Positions 11,231 through 22,179 of a DNA stretch of 64,000 nucleotides are shown one piece after another. The position numbers were made by a program, and so were the translations under genes. Source of the DNA: Portulaca oleracea (lineage: Eukaryota > Streptophyta > Magnoliopsida > Caryophyllales > Portulacaceae); assembly GCA_029582165.1 (NCBI GenBank), contig CM055889.1:29938927-30002926 (forward strand). The letters run 5' to 3'. The notes under the pieces were generated by a model, which was not told the origin of the DNA, made no database searches, and saw only the letters and a list, made by a program, of their open reading frames with translations. Numbering within the stretch: the first letter of the stretch is position 1; each line of letters begins with the position of its first letter.

Positions 11231-11502
11231 TGTTCGGTCTTGTTTCAGGTCGAATCTATATCATTTATAAGGTGTTTTGCTAGTTTTAGCCCCTTGAATA
11301 TATATTAGTTACGACGAATTTATGTTTTTGTGGGATAATAAAGAGTTAGAAGGAAAATGAGCTTAATCAAGGCTTTTTAGGGAATCCCGAGCGATTTCCC
11401 AAGCCGAGACCCGAAGCGGAACTGACCCAGGAATCCCGAGCCATTTCTGGTGCAAAACAGGGGCGTAACACCCGGTACATCCCTTGTAGCGGGCGCTACA
11501 GC
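11231..11502 (+). repeat. Element B left LTR, 5' segment
   Basis: First 272 bp of the left LTR, cut by element C exactly at the end of palindrome GTAGCGGGCGCTAC (11486-11499). The LTR resumes at 19677. Confidence 0.85.
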
Positions 11503-13354
11503 TGACAGGGCCGCAAGCGCACGGTGTACGTAGTAGCACGTGAAGGTCGATCCCACAGGGACTCAATTAGCAGCTCAATAAACTAATCTCTATCACGATT
11601 GCTAAGCTAATCAGGTTTTAGTATTTTTGAAAAGGTTTAAAAACTAATTAAACTAATAAAGCAAGGAAAACAATCAAGGATTTAATCAAGAGAGAAAGAC
11701 TTCTAGGGAGATGCTAACCTAACAACGAGTTTGATTACTAAAACCTAGCTTGCACAATCATACATTCAAGAACGAATCAAGAAACGACAACCTCTGAATT
11801 ATATCGCCCTTTCGATGCTAAAAAGAATTATTCTAAACAACCTAATCAACGACTTTCGTCTGCCTTTTAGATTAATCAGAATTGAAGGTCTTAAAAAGTC
11901 AGGTTATCTAATGATTCCCTAGTTTACTACTCCTTTTTCAACTTTCGTAAGCCTAGGTAGACAGGTTGGTAGTCAGATTACCCTAGTTCACCTTTCAGTA
12001 CTTCTTAGGTTAATCTCAAACTCATGAATATTCGAGCGCTCAGAGAACACACATGAACATGGAAAACACAACCTTCTATTGATTTATAACAAGAATTCAT
12101 GCACAGACTAATAATATTAAATCAAACTACATTGTTTCGGGTTGCAAAACCCTAGAATTTAAAGAGACTACTCACTCATGTTCAAGAAAAATACGACACA
12201 AGTTCCAAACATCATAATTAATTCTCAAAACAAAGAAAGAAATCGAAAAGAAATATAATTACGAAAAATACAACCGTCGAGTCTTTCGATCCCGAGGTGG
12301 TGTCTTCCTCGCAAGTGATGGTAATTCCTTCCCGAATTCGAACTTCGCTCCTCTTCGAATTGATCTTGATCTTGGTCTTGATAGAGTAATTAATGAGTGG
12401 ATGATTTGATTAGGGTCTTTCTCTTCTTTTCTCTCTTCAAAGCTAGGTCCCTCGATCAATAGAATGGCCGATCCCCCTAAAAGGAACTGTCACCACTCTC
12501 TTTTACTTGCGCAGCACGACCAAAACACACGCATCGGTGTCTCGCCACGGACCGTGGCCTTCACCACGGCCAGGCTGTGACAGCCGCTGTCTCACTTCTT
12601 TCTGTCTTTCGCTTCTTGTGCTGCGCAAAGATGAACGATTGACCGAGTGAATTGAACTTTCCGTCCCTACTTCTCACTGAACCGAATAAAAGATTCAATA
12701 AGTGGGCTGAATGTGATGAATTTAATTGCCTCCACTTAACCCTTTTGTGAATGGGCCGAGTGAAGGACTAGGTGAATCAAATCCAATTTCCTCATCTCCC
12801 ATTGGGCCGCATGCATGGATGGATGAATGGAATGAACGGGCTGACCTACGCCCTGAACTACCTCCCTTTCTCCTTTTATGTTGATTGGACCGAATCAATT
12901 GAATTAATGGTCCACTTTCCTCCTTGTTTTTGATTGGGCCGAATTGAAGGCTTGAACGAATGCATCAATTAAATTGAAATGCTTTCCACTTCTCCGTTAT
13001 CATTCGGGCCGAGTGAAGAGAAAAATGGTGGCCCACGAACGAAATGCTGCAGCTGGACCGTGGTATGTACCACGGGCTGCCTGTGATATGCACTGTCTAG
13101 CCGTTCCTTGCTCATTCCCGTCCCAAATTTACACCACGGTCCGAGTTTGTCATGTAGAGGACCGTGGTATATTCACTCTTGCTTGAAGATGAGAGAAAGT
13201 TGGTGTTTGGCCTCAAAACCTACAAATTCACACCAAAAACAACAACACCAAGTGTAGTAGGGAAATTGTAATAAAAATCAAGGTTCACACATAAAACTCT
13301 CCCTAATTCACTATTGAAAACCCACAAAAATATAGTCATGAAAAGCAGTTATCA
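11503..13354 (-). repeat. Element C 3' LTR (left copy)
   Basis: 1852 bp and uninterrupted. Nearly identical to the right copy outside the right copy's rearrangement, which suggests a fairly recent insertion. Palindromic ACCGTGG words occur at 12545-12557, 13058-13075 (CCGTGGTATGTACCACGG) and 13133-13168 (ACCACGGTCC / GGACCGTGGT). Confidence 0.9.
12545..13168. repeat. Palindrome cluster, ACCGTGG word, in element C LTR
   Basis: 12545-12557 is CCACGGACCGTGG. 13058-13075 is CCGTGGTATGTACCACGG, perfect 8-bp arms with a TG centre. 13133-13142 and 13159-13168 are the inverted pair ACCACGGTCC and GGACCGTGGT. The same words recur in the right LTR near 18863-18877, 19375-19394 and 19452-19486, where one is decayed to GGACCATGGT. 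The ACCGTGG core is shared with the solo LTR at 1121-2627. Confidence 0.9.
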
Positions 13355-14890
13355 AATCCCCCCATGCTCACTCCTTGCTTGTCCCCAAGCAAGTACAAGA
13401 CTCAAAATTAGATGAAAGGACTTGAAAAGAAAAAGAAATCTACTCACACCTCCTCTAATAAAAAGGGCATAAGAGAAAGCCAAAACAAGCATACACAAAG
13501 AGACTCCCTAGCGAGATTAAGAATCAAATTGAAACAAAAATTGTTGTTCGAAATAGAATCACAAGCCAGGAAGCAACACAACTAGTCTAACACAACTCAA
13601 ATGCAATCAAAATTCATTCACATGTTTGGCGAACTAGTTGGGATCGGTAGGACCTCACTTTAGGGTATGTGAATCACTTCCCTCATGTGTTTGCAAAAGA
13701 TATAACGGTTCACTCAAAGCTTTCAACCAATGTAAACAACCTACCATAACCTTGACAAGACTCTCAATTCTCTACCGCTATATGCATAAAAGTTAATCAT
13801 GAGGACTTTTCAAGGGTTGTAATTTGGCTTAGGTGTAGGGTAAGGAGGGAAATCATTTAGGAAATGTGGAGCTAAAAGCCAAGGACCTAAAGAGCAACAT
13901 TCCTAATACATAAAGCACAACATCTCCTACTTCACTCTTCGATTAAGCTCGAATATATTCCCATCAAAGAAAGGTAAGGGGAAAGAGTCAATATAAGCAA
14001 GAAAACCACCACACTAATCACCTTATTCTTCAAAGCTTTTATCTTTTCTTTTTTTTACTACTTTCTTCTTTTTTTCTTTTTTTTTTGGTGAATAACATAG
14101 ATTCATAACGGGTGACTCACTTCCCATCAAACCAATTTCACCCTCGCATGAAAAGAAGGGATAAATAACGATTATGAGAAATGTTTCCCTCATCAAGCAA
14201 ACAATTCAACAAAGTCACCAACAATTAGACTACAAAACTGCCCCCCCCCCCCAACTGAATTGTTGCTCCACTACCTTGGCTAAAAGGTGAGGAATTAAAA
14301 ACAGGCCAAGGGTACGCAATAGGGTAAACAACAAGATAGGAAAAATGGTTAGTAAAGGGCTAGCAAAAAGGGGTCATATTGTTAGGTGGCTTTTTTGGCT
14401 ATGTGGCTTCAAAATGGGCCTCAATCATATTAACATAATGCACAAATCAAATGCAGTTTCAAAGAGAATCAAGTCAAGTTCTAGAGATGCAAACATGGTA
14501 AGGTCACACTCAAAAGAAAATGAGACTGTAAAAATAATAGTCTTTTAGGCTCAAGAAGTCTCACGGGTTAACCTACCACAATCGCTACAACTAGTTCATT
14601 TGATATACCAGACACAAGAATTTCATTGTCATGCACAAGAGTCATTCAAGACTAGATGAATCACAAACAAGACAAGCAACAAAGTTTCTTTTATCATCTA
14701 CATCAAGCCAAAAATTCCCAAGAATAAGCTTGCAATGACAATCCAAACACACACCTTAAAGAACTCAACCTAGGAGGGTTTTCACAATAAAAACAAAATA
14801 AAACAAAATAAAACCTAATAAAGCAATTAAATGCTTGGGTTGCCTCCCAAGAAGCGCTAGTTTAACTTCTTTAGCTAGACGAAACTCACC
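13355..14890 (-). other. Element C non-coding 3' region
   Basis: 1.5 kb between the gag-protease stop and the 3' LTR, where RT, RNase H and integrase would lie in a full element. It has no coding remnant that I can recognise, A-rich tracts, and a C12 run at 14241-14252. Confidence 0.7.
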
Positions 14891-17380
14891 TCAGTCCGGA
14901 GAATTCTCCACATCATAGTCAAACTCTTTTGGAACACCATCAACATGTGTTCCCTTAGCATCTCGAAGTCGAACCCACCAGCAAGGGTCGAACTGACTTC
15001 CTTCCTCAGCGTTGGAAGGCATCCTGGAGTCAAACCTGCAAAACTTTCTCAACCAATCCTCATTAATAGCATAAGGCCTGTCCTTCGTGATGTTAGGCTC
15101 GGGTTCAATAACTTGTACCCAATCCGTCGGGTCACCAAGTACATGGCTCTCAGGAAATACATCATTATACTGATCATTCCCAATCACATCAACACCACAG
15201 CAAGAAGAAACATTAGGAGGCATATGTTCATGAAATAGATCAAATTCAACCTCATGTTCCCCAAACTTAAAACTCATCTTCCCTTTTTTCACATCTATTA
15301 CGCACCCAACAGTGGCAAGGAAAGGTCTTCCCAAAATAATTTGGGTACGGGTGTCCTCGGCCATATCAAGAATCACAAAATCTACAGGCACATAATAGTC
15401 TCCTACCTTAAGAGGAAAGTCCTCTAAAATACCCATTGGGTACTTAACAGAACGATCAGCCATTTGCAGTGACATGGCAGTAGGTCTCAGCTCACCTAAG
15501 TTCAGTCTCTTATAAAGGGAATAAGGCATCAAGCTCACACTTGAGCCCACATCACATAAAGCTCGATCGATGTTCATGGTTCCTAAGCCACAAGAAATAG
15601 TGAAGCTCCCAGGGTCCTTAAGCTTTGGAGTGAGCTTATTCAAGACAACAGAGCTACACTCCTCATTCAATGTAATTGCCTCACAATCATCTAATGTTCT
15701 TTTCTTGGAGAGAATCTCCTTCAAGAATTTAGCATACAAAGGCATTTGAGACAAAGCATCAAGAAAAGGAACATTCACATTCAACTTTTTAAGCATACCA
15801 AGGAATTTCCCAAATTGAACATCGGTCTTAGACTTAGCAAGCCTAGAAGGGAATGGAATATGGGGCACATAAACTCTAGGTGGTGGTGATGGTGATGATT
15901 GAGGGATTTCAGCACTACCCTCATCGATGGTCTCTTTCTCATGGTTTTTCTCTTGCTCACTCTCTTTCTCAGCATTCCTCTCAATCAAATTCCCCCCATG
16001 CTTGGCATTTGGCATCTCGAGTCCCTTAAGTTGTGTCCCACTCCTCAAGACTATAGCATTGCAATGTTCCTTAGGGTTAGGTATGGGTGGTCCAGGAGGG
16101 GTGGTGGAAGTACCAGACTGAATAGCTATCTGGTTCTCAAGTATTTGGTTGTGGGTGGATAAAAGGTCAACCTTAGTGGCTAAAGCTTTAATCACCTCAT
16201 CTTGTCTTTGTTGATGCTCGAGTAAGGCTTTCACCGTAGGCTCTAAGTTGGGATTTTGAGGGAATTGGTAGGGTTGAGCAGGAGGGCTTTGTCCTTCTTG
16301 GTGACCCAATTGGTTCCGGTAAAAAGGATTAGAATGGGGTCTCAAATCGGAGTTATATGTGTTGGAGTAGGGGTCGAATAGGGATCTATGAGTAGGGTTA
16401 CCAACAAAGTTAGCTTGGTCAGGTTGCGCACTACTACTACTCACCCCATTAGGACAATAAAGGGTAGCATGGTCAAATGAGTAACATGAAGCATATTGGG
16501 GAGGAGGGGAAGCATTCACATGTATTCTTTCCATCTTTTCATTTATAGCATCAAGTTTCGCAGAAAGCAATGTGATAGCATCAACAGAATACTTACCTCC
16601 CGTCCTCGTGGAACGGGGTCGTGACCATTGGTGACTGTTTGACGCCATTTGCTCAATTAGCTCATGAAGCTCCTCCACCGTCTTGTTCATAATGTTCCCT
16701 CCAGCTGCTGCAAGGATTGTCGCTCTCAACTGGTCATCTACCCCATTGTAGAAGGCTTGAATGGGAACCCATGGCTCGAATCCATGCTGGGGGCATTGGC
16801 GAAGCAACTCCTTGAATCTCTCCCATGCGTCATATAATGTCTCATCCGGCTCTTGGGAGAAAGTGGAAATCTGATTCCGAAGACTAGTCAGCTTGCTCGG
16901 CGAGAAGTACTTAGTAAGAAATGCGCTCGCCAGCTGATCGAAAGTAGTGATGGAGTTCGCCGGAAGGGAATCCAGCCACTCCCATGCTCGATCCTCTAAG
17001 GAAAATGGGAATAGTCTCAGCTTGATCGCGTCCAACGAGGTTCCACTGGCTTTGAAGGTATCACATATTTGGCGGAAAACACGCAAATGTCGGTTAGGAT
17101 CCTCGCTTGGGAGACCGTGGAAGGGCGTAGCACGTACTAGGCTGATGAGAGAATTCTTCAGCTCAAAATCGTTACCCACTTCAGGTAATTTGATGGCGGT
17201 GGGTGGGTTTGTGACGTTCAGAGTCACATATTGGGCCAGTGTCTTCGGTCGTTCTTCTCCGGACATCTTGGATTGTTGCGAGGGTGTCTCTTTTCTAGCT
17301 TCTTCTAGCCTTTGCCTCTTCCTCCAGTGGAAAGTCCTCTCTATTTCTGGATCGAACTCGAACTCCAGAATCAGCCGCAT
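14891..17380 (-). CDS. Element C gag-protease polyprotein
   Basis: Uninterrupted minus-strand ORF. The frame opens at 17479, but the likely start is MRLILEFEFDPEIERTF at 17380, since the upstream residues are hydrophobic leader. The retrotransposon gag domain contains FHGLPSEDPNRHLRVFRQIC, LFPFSLEDRAWEWLDSLP and FLTKYFSPSKLTSLRNQI. A weak cysteine block CYSFDHATLYC stands where a zinc knuckle would be. Coiled-coil-prone and proline-rich linkers follow. The retropepsin domain near the C-terminus has ALCDVGSSVSLMPYSLYKRL and the second block IILGRPFLATVGCVIDV. The frame stops before RT. A complete ORF in an element lacking pol implies recent selection or recent birth from an active source. Regulation would come from the 17536-19671 LTR. 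Confidence 0.88.
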   Translation of the reverse strand: MRLILEFEFDPEIERTFHWRKRQRLEEARKETPSQQSKMSGEERPKTLAQYVTLNVTNPPTAIKLPEVGNDFELKNSLISLVRATPFHGLPSEDPNRHLRVFRQICDTFKASGTSLDAIKLRLFPFSLEDRAWEWLDSLPANSITTFDQLASAFLTKYFSPSKLTSLRNQISTFSQEPDETLYDAWERFKELLRQCPQHGFEPWVPIQAFYNGVDDQLRATILAAAGGNIMNKTVEELHELIEQMASNSHQWSRPRSTRTGGKYSVDAITLLSAKLDAINEKMERIHVNASPPPQYASCYSFDHATLYCPNGVSSSSAQPDQANFVGNPTHRSLFDPYSNTYNSDLRPHSNPFYRNQLGHQEGQSPPAQPYQFPQNPNLEPTVKALLEHQQRQDEVIKALATKVDLLSTHNQILENQIAIQSGTSTTPPGPPIPNPKEHCNAIVLRSGTQLKGLEMPNAKHGGNLIERNAEKESEQEKNHEKETIDEGSAEIPQSSPSPPPRVYVPHIPFPSRLAKSKTDVQFGKFLGMLKKLNVNVPFLDALSQMPLYAKFLKEILSKKRTLDDCEAITLNEECSSVVLNKLTPKLKDPGSFTISCGLGTMNIDRALCDVGSSVSLMPYSLYKRLNLGELRPTAMSLQMADRSVKYPMGILEDFPLKVGDYYVPVDFVILDMAEDTRTQIILGRPFLATVGCVIDVKKGKMSFKFGEHEVEFDLFHEHMPPNVSSCCGVDVIGNDQYNDVFPESHVLGDPTDWVQVIEPEPNITKDRPYAINEDWLRKFCRFDSRMPSNAEEGSQFDPCWWVRLRDAKGTHVDGVPKEFDYDVENSPD

Positions 17381-17508
17381 ACACCAAAAGATCCTTGCAA
17401 AACAAAAACAAGAACACCAACACAGTGAAACAAGAAAATCAAGAAAATCAAAGAAAAAAGAAAAAAACAGCTTAGTCAACCTAAGAGGGTTCGTTTACCA
17501 TCGATAGG

Positions 17509-17535
17509 GCAGAGTCCCAAGAACGCGCCAAAACT
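17509..17535 (-). other. Element C primer-binding site, unusual
   Basis: Directly after the 5' LTR the minus strand reads AGTTTTGGCGCGTTCTTGGG. This resembles the TTTTGGCGCCGTTGCCGGGG context of Athila-type tRNA-Asp sites but matches poorly beyond TGGCGC. It is either a decayed Asp site or a site for another tRNA. Confidence 0.5.
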
Positions 17536-19671
17536 TGACGGCGCATGGCGCACGGTGTACGTAGTAGCACGTCAAGGTCGATCCCACAGGGACTCAATTA
17601 GCAGCTCAATAAACTAATCTCTATCACGATTGCTAAGCTAATCAAGTTTTAGTATTTTTGAAAAGGTTTAAAAACTAATTAAACTAATAAAGCAAGGGAA
17701 ACAATCAAGGATTTAATCAAGAGAGAAAGACTTCTAGGGAGATGCTAACCTAACAACGAGTTTGATTACTAAAACCTAGCCTGCACAATCATAGATTCAA
17801 GAACGAATCAAGAAACGACAACCTCTTAATTCTATCGCCCTTTCGATGCTAAAAAGAATTATTCTAAACAACCTAATCAACGACTTTCGTCTGCCTTTTA
17901 GATTAATCAGAATTGAAGGTCTTAAAAAGTCAGGTTATCTAATGATTCCCTAGTTTACTACTCCTTTTTCAACTTTCGTAAGCCTAGGTAGACAGGTTGG
18001 TAGTCAGATTACCCTAGTTCACCTTTCAGTGCTTCTTAGGTTAATCTCAAACTCATGAATATTCGAGCGCTCAGAGAACACACATAAACATGGAAAACAC
18101 AACCTTCTATTGATTTATAACAAGAATTCATGCAAAGACTAATAATATTAAATCAAACTACATTGTTTCGGGTTGCAAAACCCTAGAATTTAAAGAAACT
18201 ACTCACTCATGTTCAAGAAAAATACGACACAAGTTCCAAACATCATAATTAATTCTCAAAACAAAGAAAGAAATCGAAAAGAAATATAATTACGAAAAAT
18301 ACAACCGTCGAGACTTTCGATCCCGAGGTGGTGTCTTCCTCGCAAGTGATGGTAATTCCTTCCCGAATTCGAACTTCGCTCCTCTTCGAATTGATCTTGA
18401 TCTTGGTCTTGATAGAGTAATTAATGAGTGGATGATTTGATTAGGGTCTTTCTCTTCTTTTCTCTCTTGATTAAATCCTTGATTGTTTTCCTTGCTTTAT
18501 TAGTTTAATTGGTTTTTAAACCTTTTTAAAAATACTAAAACCTGATTAGCTTAGCAATCGTGATAGAGATTAGTTTATTGAGCTGCTAATTGAGTCCCTG
18601 TGGGATCGATCCCGAGGTGGTGTCTTCCTCGCAAGTGATGGTAATTCCTTCCCGAATTTGAACTTCACTCCTCTTCGAATTGATCTTGATCTTGGTCTTG
18701 ATAGAGTAATTAATTAGTGGATGATTTGATTAGGGTCTTTCTCTTCTTTTCTCTCTTCAAAGCTAGGTCCCTCCATCAATAGAATGGTCGATCCCCCTTA
18801 AAGGAACTGTCACCACTCTCTTTTACTTGCGCAGCACGACCAAAACACACGCATCGGTGTCTCGCCACGGACCGTGGCCTTCACCACGGCCAGGCTGTGA
18901 CAGCCGCTGTCTCACTTCTTTCTGTCTTTCGCTTCTTGTGCTGCGCAAAGATGAACGGTTGACCGAGTGAATTGAACTTTCCGTCCCTACTTCTCACTGA
19001 ACCGAATAAAAGATTCAATAAGTGGGCTGAATGTGATGAATTTAATTGCCTCCACTTAACCCTTTTGTGAATGGGCCGAGTGAAGGACTAGGTGAATCAA
19101 ATCCAATTTCCTCATCTCCCATTGGGCCGCATGCATGGATGGATGAATGGAATGAACGGGCTGACCTACGCCCTGAACTACCTCCCTTTCTCCTTTTATG
19201 TTGATTGGACCGAATCAATTGAATTAATGGTCCACTTTCCTCCTTGTTTTTGATTGGGCCGAATTGAAGGCTTGAACGAATGCATCAATTAAATTGAAAT
19301 GCTTTCCACTTCTCCGTTATCATTCGGGCCGAGTGAAGAGAAAAATGGTGGCCCACGAATGAAATGCTGCAGCTGGACCGTGGTATGTACCACGGGCTGC
19401 TTGTGATACGCTGTCTAGCCGTTCCTTGCTCATTCCCGTCCCAAATTTACACCACGGTCCGAGTTTGTCATGTAGAGGACCATGGTATATTCACTCTTGC
19501 TTAAAGATGAGAGAAAGTTGGTGTTTGGCCTCAAAACCTACAAATTCACACCAAAACAACAACACCAAGTGTAGTAGGGAAATTGTAATAAAAATCAAGG
19601 TTCACACATAAAACTCTCCCTAATTCACAATTGGAAACCCACAAAAATATAGTCATGAAAAGCAGTTATCA
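17536..19671 (-). repeat. Element C 5' LTR (right copy), rearranged
   Basis: 2136 bp, 284 bp longer than the left copy. The extra DNA (about 18466-18750) is an inverted copy of the LTR edge at about 17577-17720, followed by a direct duplicate of about 18324-18466. The rest aligns with the left LTR with few differences. Confidence 0.88.
18466..18750. repeat. Inverted plus direct duplication within element C LTR
   Basis: 18468-18610 is the reverse complement of about 17577-17720. From 18610 the sequence returns to the TCCCGAGGTGGTGTCTTCC block and repeats it. The first junction lies in TTTCTCTCTT, present at both partners. The second lies at GATCGATCCC, a short palindrome. This fits two microhomology-guided template switches. 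Confidence 0.85.
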
Positions 19672-19676
19672 ACAGC

Positions 19677-20663
19677 CCAAGGAAAGAAGCAGAGGGGAAG
19701 GAGGTAGAATGAGGTCCCACCCACGACCAGGACGGTGAACCCGCGACCTTGTCTGGTAGCACCCGCGACCTGGTTGGTAGCACCCGCGATGGCTGTTGAT
19801 GCAAATGTCTGACGATTTCCAGGGTGAGGTAACACTCGTGACTGGTTGGTAGCGCCCGCGACCGATCGGGAAACTGCGGAAATTACGCGCGGCTGTTGTG
19901 ATTAATCTTAGGGTTTGGGCTTTGTTTTTACTCCTATAAATACCCAAATAATTCAGCATCATAATAAATTAGTGTTAGAATTAGAACCAAGTAGTTAGAT
20001 TAGGATTAGTGTAGAATTAGATTTTATTGCATCTTTCTTATCTTGCCTTTATCTTTCATTAAGCTTTAATTGTTTTTCAAGTTTTCTTTTCTTTCATTGT
20101 AATCAACTTTCTTTTTAATCAATTCAAGCAATTTTCCAAGTTCTTGCTCTCTCTCTCTAGTTTTCATTGCTACTTTGATTCAAGTCTTATTAGTTTAGTC
20201 ACAAAACTTCCTATCCATCTTTTAGTGAGGAGGAGGATTAAGAGCCACAAATTCTACTTTCAAGTGAGGATTTGGGGATTCTTAGAAATCCAAATCACAT
20301 CTTCTTGTTTGTTCGGGAGAAGGTTCGAGGTGAAGGATTCGAGATGAAGAATTAGTGAAGATTTAATGCTTTGAAGGTATAATTTCTTGTTCTCATTAGA
20401 TTTAGGTTTTCATTCATTACCTTTACTTGCTTCCTTAGATAGAGATTTACTTTATTGTTGAATTTAGGTTTAGTTCATCTTTTTATGCTTTCATGATAAT
20501 TGTTATTGTATATCCATACTTAGATTAGTTTAATTCCCTTTCAATTATTTACTGCTTTTCGCACTTGAAAACCTTACCAAACTAATTTCCTGATAACCTA
20601 ACACCCCATCCCTGCGGATCGATAACCCTTATCTTTTAAAACCACAAAATCTACAACCGAACA
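19677..20663 (+). repeat. Element B left LTR, 3' segment
   Basis: Resumes after element C. It carries CACCCGCGACC-type words (19720-19865), a TATA-like box CTATAAATACCC near 19935 and the terminus ACCGAACA. It matches 24546-25537. Confidence 0.88.
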
Positions 20664-20664
20664 A

Positions 20665-20682
20665 TGGCGCCGTTGCCGGGGA
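20665..20682 (+). other. Element B primer-binding site (tRNA-Asp type)
   Basis: TGGCGCCGTTGCCGGGGA, one base after the LTR end. This is the well-known primer site of plant Athila/Tat gypsy elements. Confidence 0.92.
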
Positions 20683-20821
20683 TGGCGTTATTTGGTGGAT
20701 TAGGTTATTGATTTGTTTGTAAATAGTTTATTGCTTTCTAGACTTTTCCAAGAAAATGTAGTTACAAAAATTAAATATCGGAAAAAATAAATAAATAAAT
20801 AACAAATAAAAAAAGAGAGTT

Positions 20822-22179
20822 ATGGCTAGTCCCCGATTTCCCCAATTTGAGCATGAAGTATTTTGGAGATATTTTGCTAAATTACATGATTATCGTGCTC
20901 AATGTGAATTGTATGGTATCTTTTATGATACATTAGATCTTTTGGGAATTGTGCATGAGGGTGTGAATTATGAGACCGGAAATCTCTTCGAATTTTATGA
21001 GTTTTCTAGTTTAGGAGAAGATGTTGCTTGGGAATTTGTTGAATGGTTGTCTAGGGATACTTATGAGCTTGAACAACAAAATTCTCCCTATGACTCCCAT
21101 ATTCCAAATTTCGCACTATCCTCTGAGACCTTAGCCATACCATATCATGAATACCCCTAAAATCTGAATGGTCAATCTAGTGGTGGGGAGTATATGGAAA
21201 ATTTCTCTAAGACCTTTACTGAACAATCATGTGAATATCCCCTGTATTTTGATGATCAATCTTATGGTAGGGATTATGTAGAAGACACTTATGATCTTTC
21301 CCCATGTGATGTTGTTGAGTCTCACCCTTTGTGCTCACATTGTGAATCTCTGCACCATGATTTTGACTCTTGTTTCTGTGCTGAAATGAATGAGTTGTGT
21401 GCGAAAATGACTGAGTACATGCGTGAATTGTTATATGAGACTAGTCCTAGGGTAGAAACTCCTTCTTCACCAGTGGTTGAGTCGATAGTTGAAGTAGGAC
21501 ATTCATCGTCTTTGAATCCTGAAATGCATGATGATTTTTCTTTGTATGATTATGATGAAGATGATGCCTACTATAATGGACCTTGTTTTGCATGCATTGA
21601 ACTTAGCAAAACCTTAGTTGAATCTAGAGAGCATGAGAAAATTGATGATTTTGTGTGTGATGATGTAGAACTTGATGAAAACATATTAGATGATGAACCA
21701 TTGTCCACATCGTTAGTCATGCTTGTATGTGAAGAGAAGGTTGAGTCCAATGAATGCCATAGTGTTTGTGATGCAACTGAACATGATATTGTTGAGAGTG
21801 AAATCGAATTCTTTATGATTGAATGTGTGCTTGATATCGAGTTGTTCACTTTCATTAAGAATCAGTGTATTGATGAGGCATTAGCTACCCTTTCCTGCGT
21901 GTCCATTGAAAATAATGTGAAATCTTGTGATGATGAACTTGAGTCCTTGGGATTGATCCTAAGTGTTTGAACTTGGTTTGTGACAGTGATACTTTTGATG
22001 GTGATATGCTTTATGAGTCATTCATGATGAGTTATGACCCTGAACCTTCCACTTTCACTTTTGATGATGTTTTGAATGATGCACATTTGTCTTCTGATAC
22101 TGATAGTTCTTCTGATGAGTTTGAAATTGATGAAGATGAAGGTGTACCTTCTTGCAATGTCGAGAGTGTTGTCATGTGA
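20822..22179 (+). pseudogene. Element B acidic ORF of unknown function
   Basis: Starts MASPRFPQFEHEVFWRYF at 20822 and runs in one frame to 21970, with a single TAA at 21158-21160. It then shifts frame and continues to 22179 (FDGDMLYESFMMSYDPE..SSDTDSSSDEFEIDEDEG). It is strongly acidic, rich in Asp, Glu, Ser and Cys, with paired cysteines such as HPLCSHCESLHHDFDSCFC. There is no zinc knuckle, protease or RT motif. It occupies the gag position 139 bp after the primer site. I do not recognise the family. Further short acidic stretches in shifting frames run on to about 22670. It could be a diverged gag, an accessory protein or a captured host fragment. Confidence 0.5.

Larger units (their letters stand above)
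11503..19671 (-). mobile_element. Element C: gypsy gag-protease element (TR-GAG type)
   Basis: Nested in element B's left LTR. LTRs are at 11503-13354 (1852 bp) and 17536-19671 (2136 bp), both TGAC..TTATCA on the plus strand. The TSD ACAGC is perfect at 11498-11502 and 19672-19676. The intact right LTR of B confirms the empty site. The polypurine tract (minus-strand ATGGGGGGATT) abuts the left LTR at 13355-13366. The internal region carries one long gag-protease ORF and 1.5 kb of non-coding DNA; RT, RNase H and integrase are absent. Gag type suggests the Athila/Tat group, so movement would need proteins in trans. Confidence 0.9.

Noticed and set aside
11273..11280. Element B left LTR starting at TGTTTTGC (11273)
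   Set aside because: The right LTR shows that TGTTCGGTCT precedes it, and the earlier start at 11231 gives a perfect CAAGG target duplication.
16947..17507. 186-codon plus-strand ORF
   Set aside because: Antisense to the strongly supported element C gag frame, with no motif.
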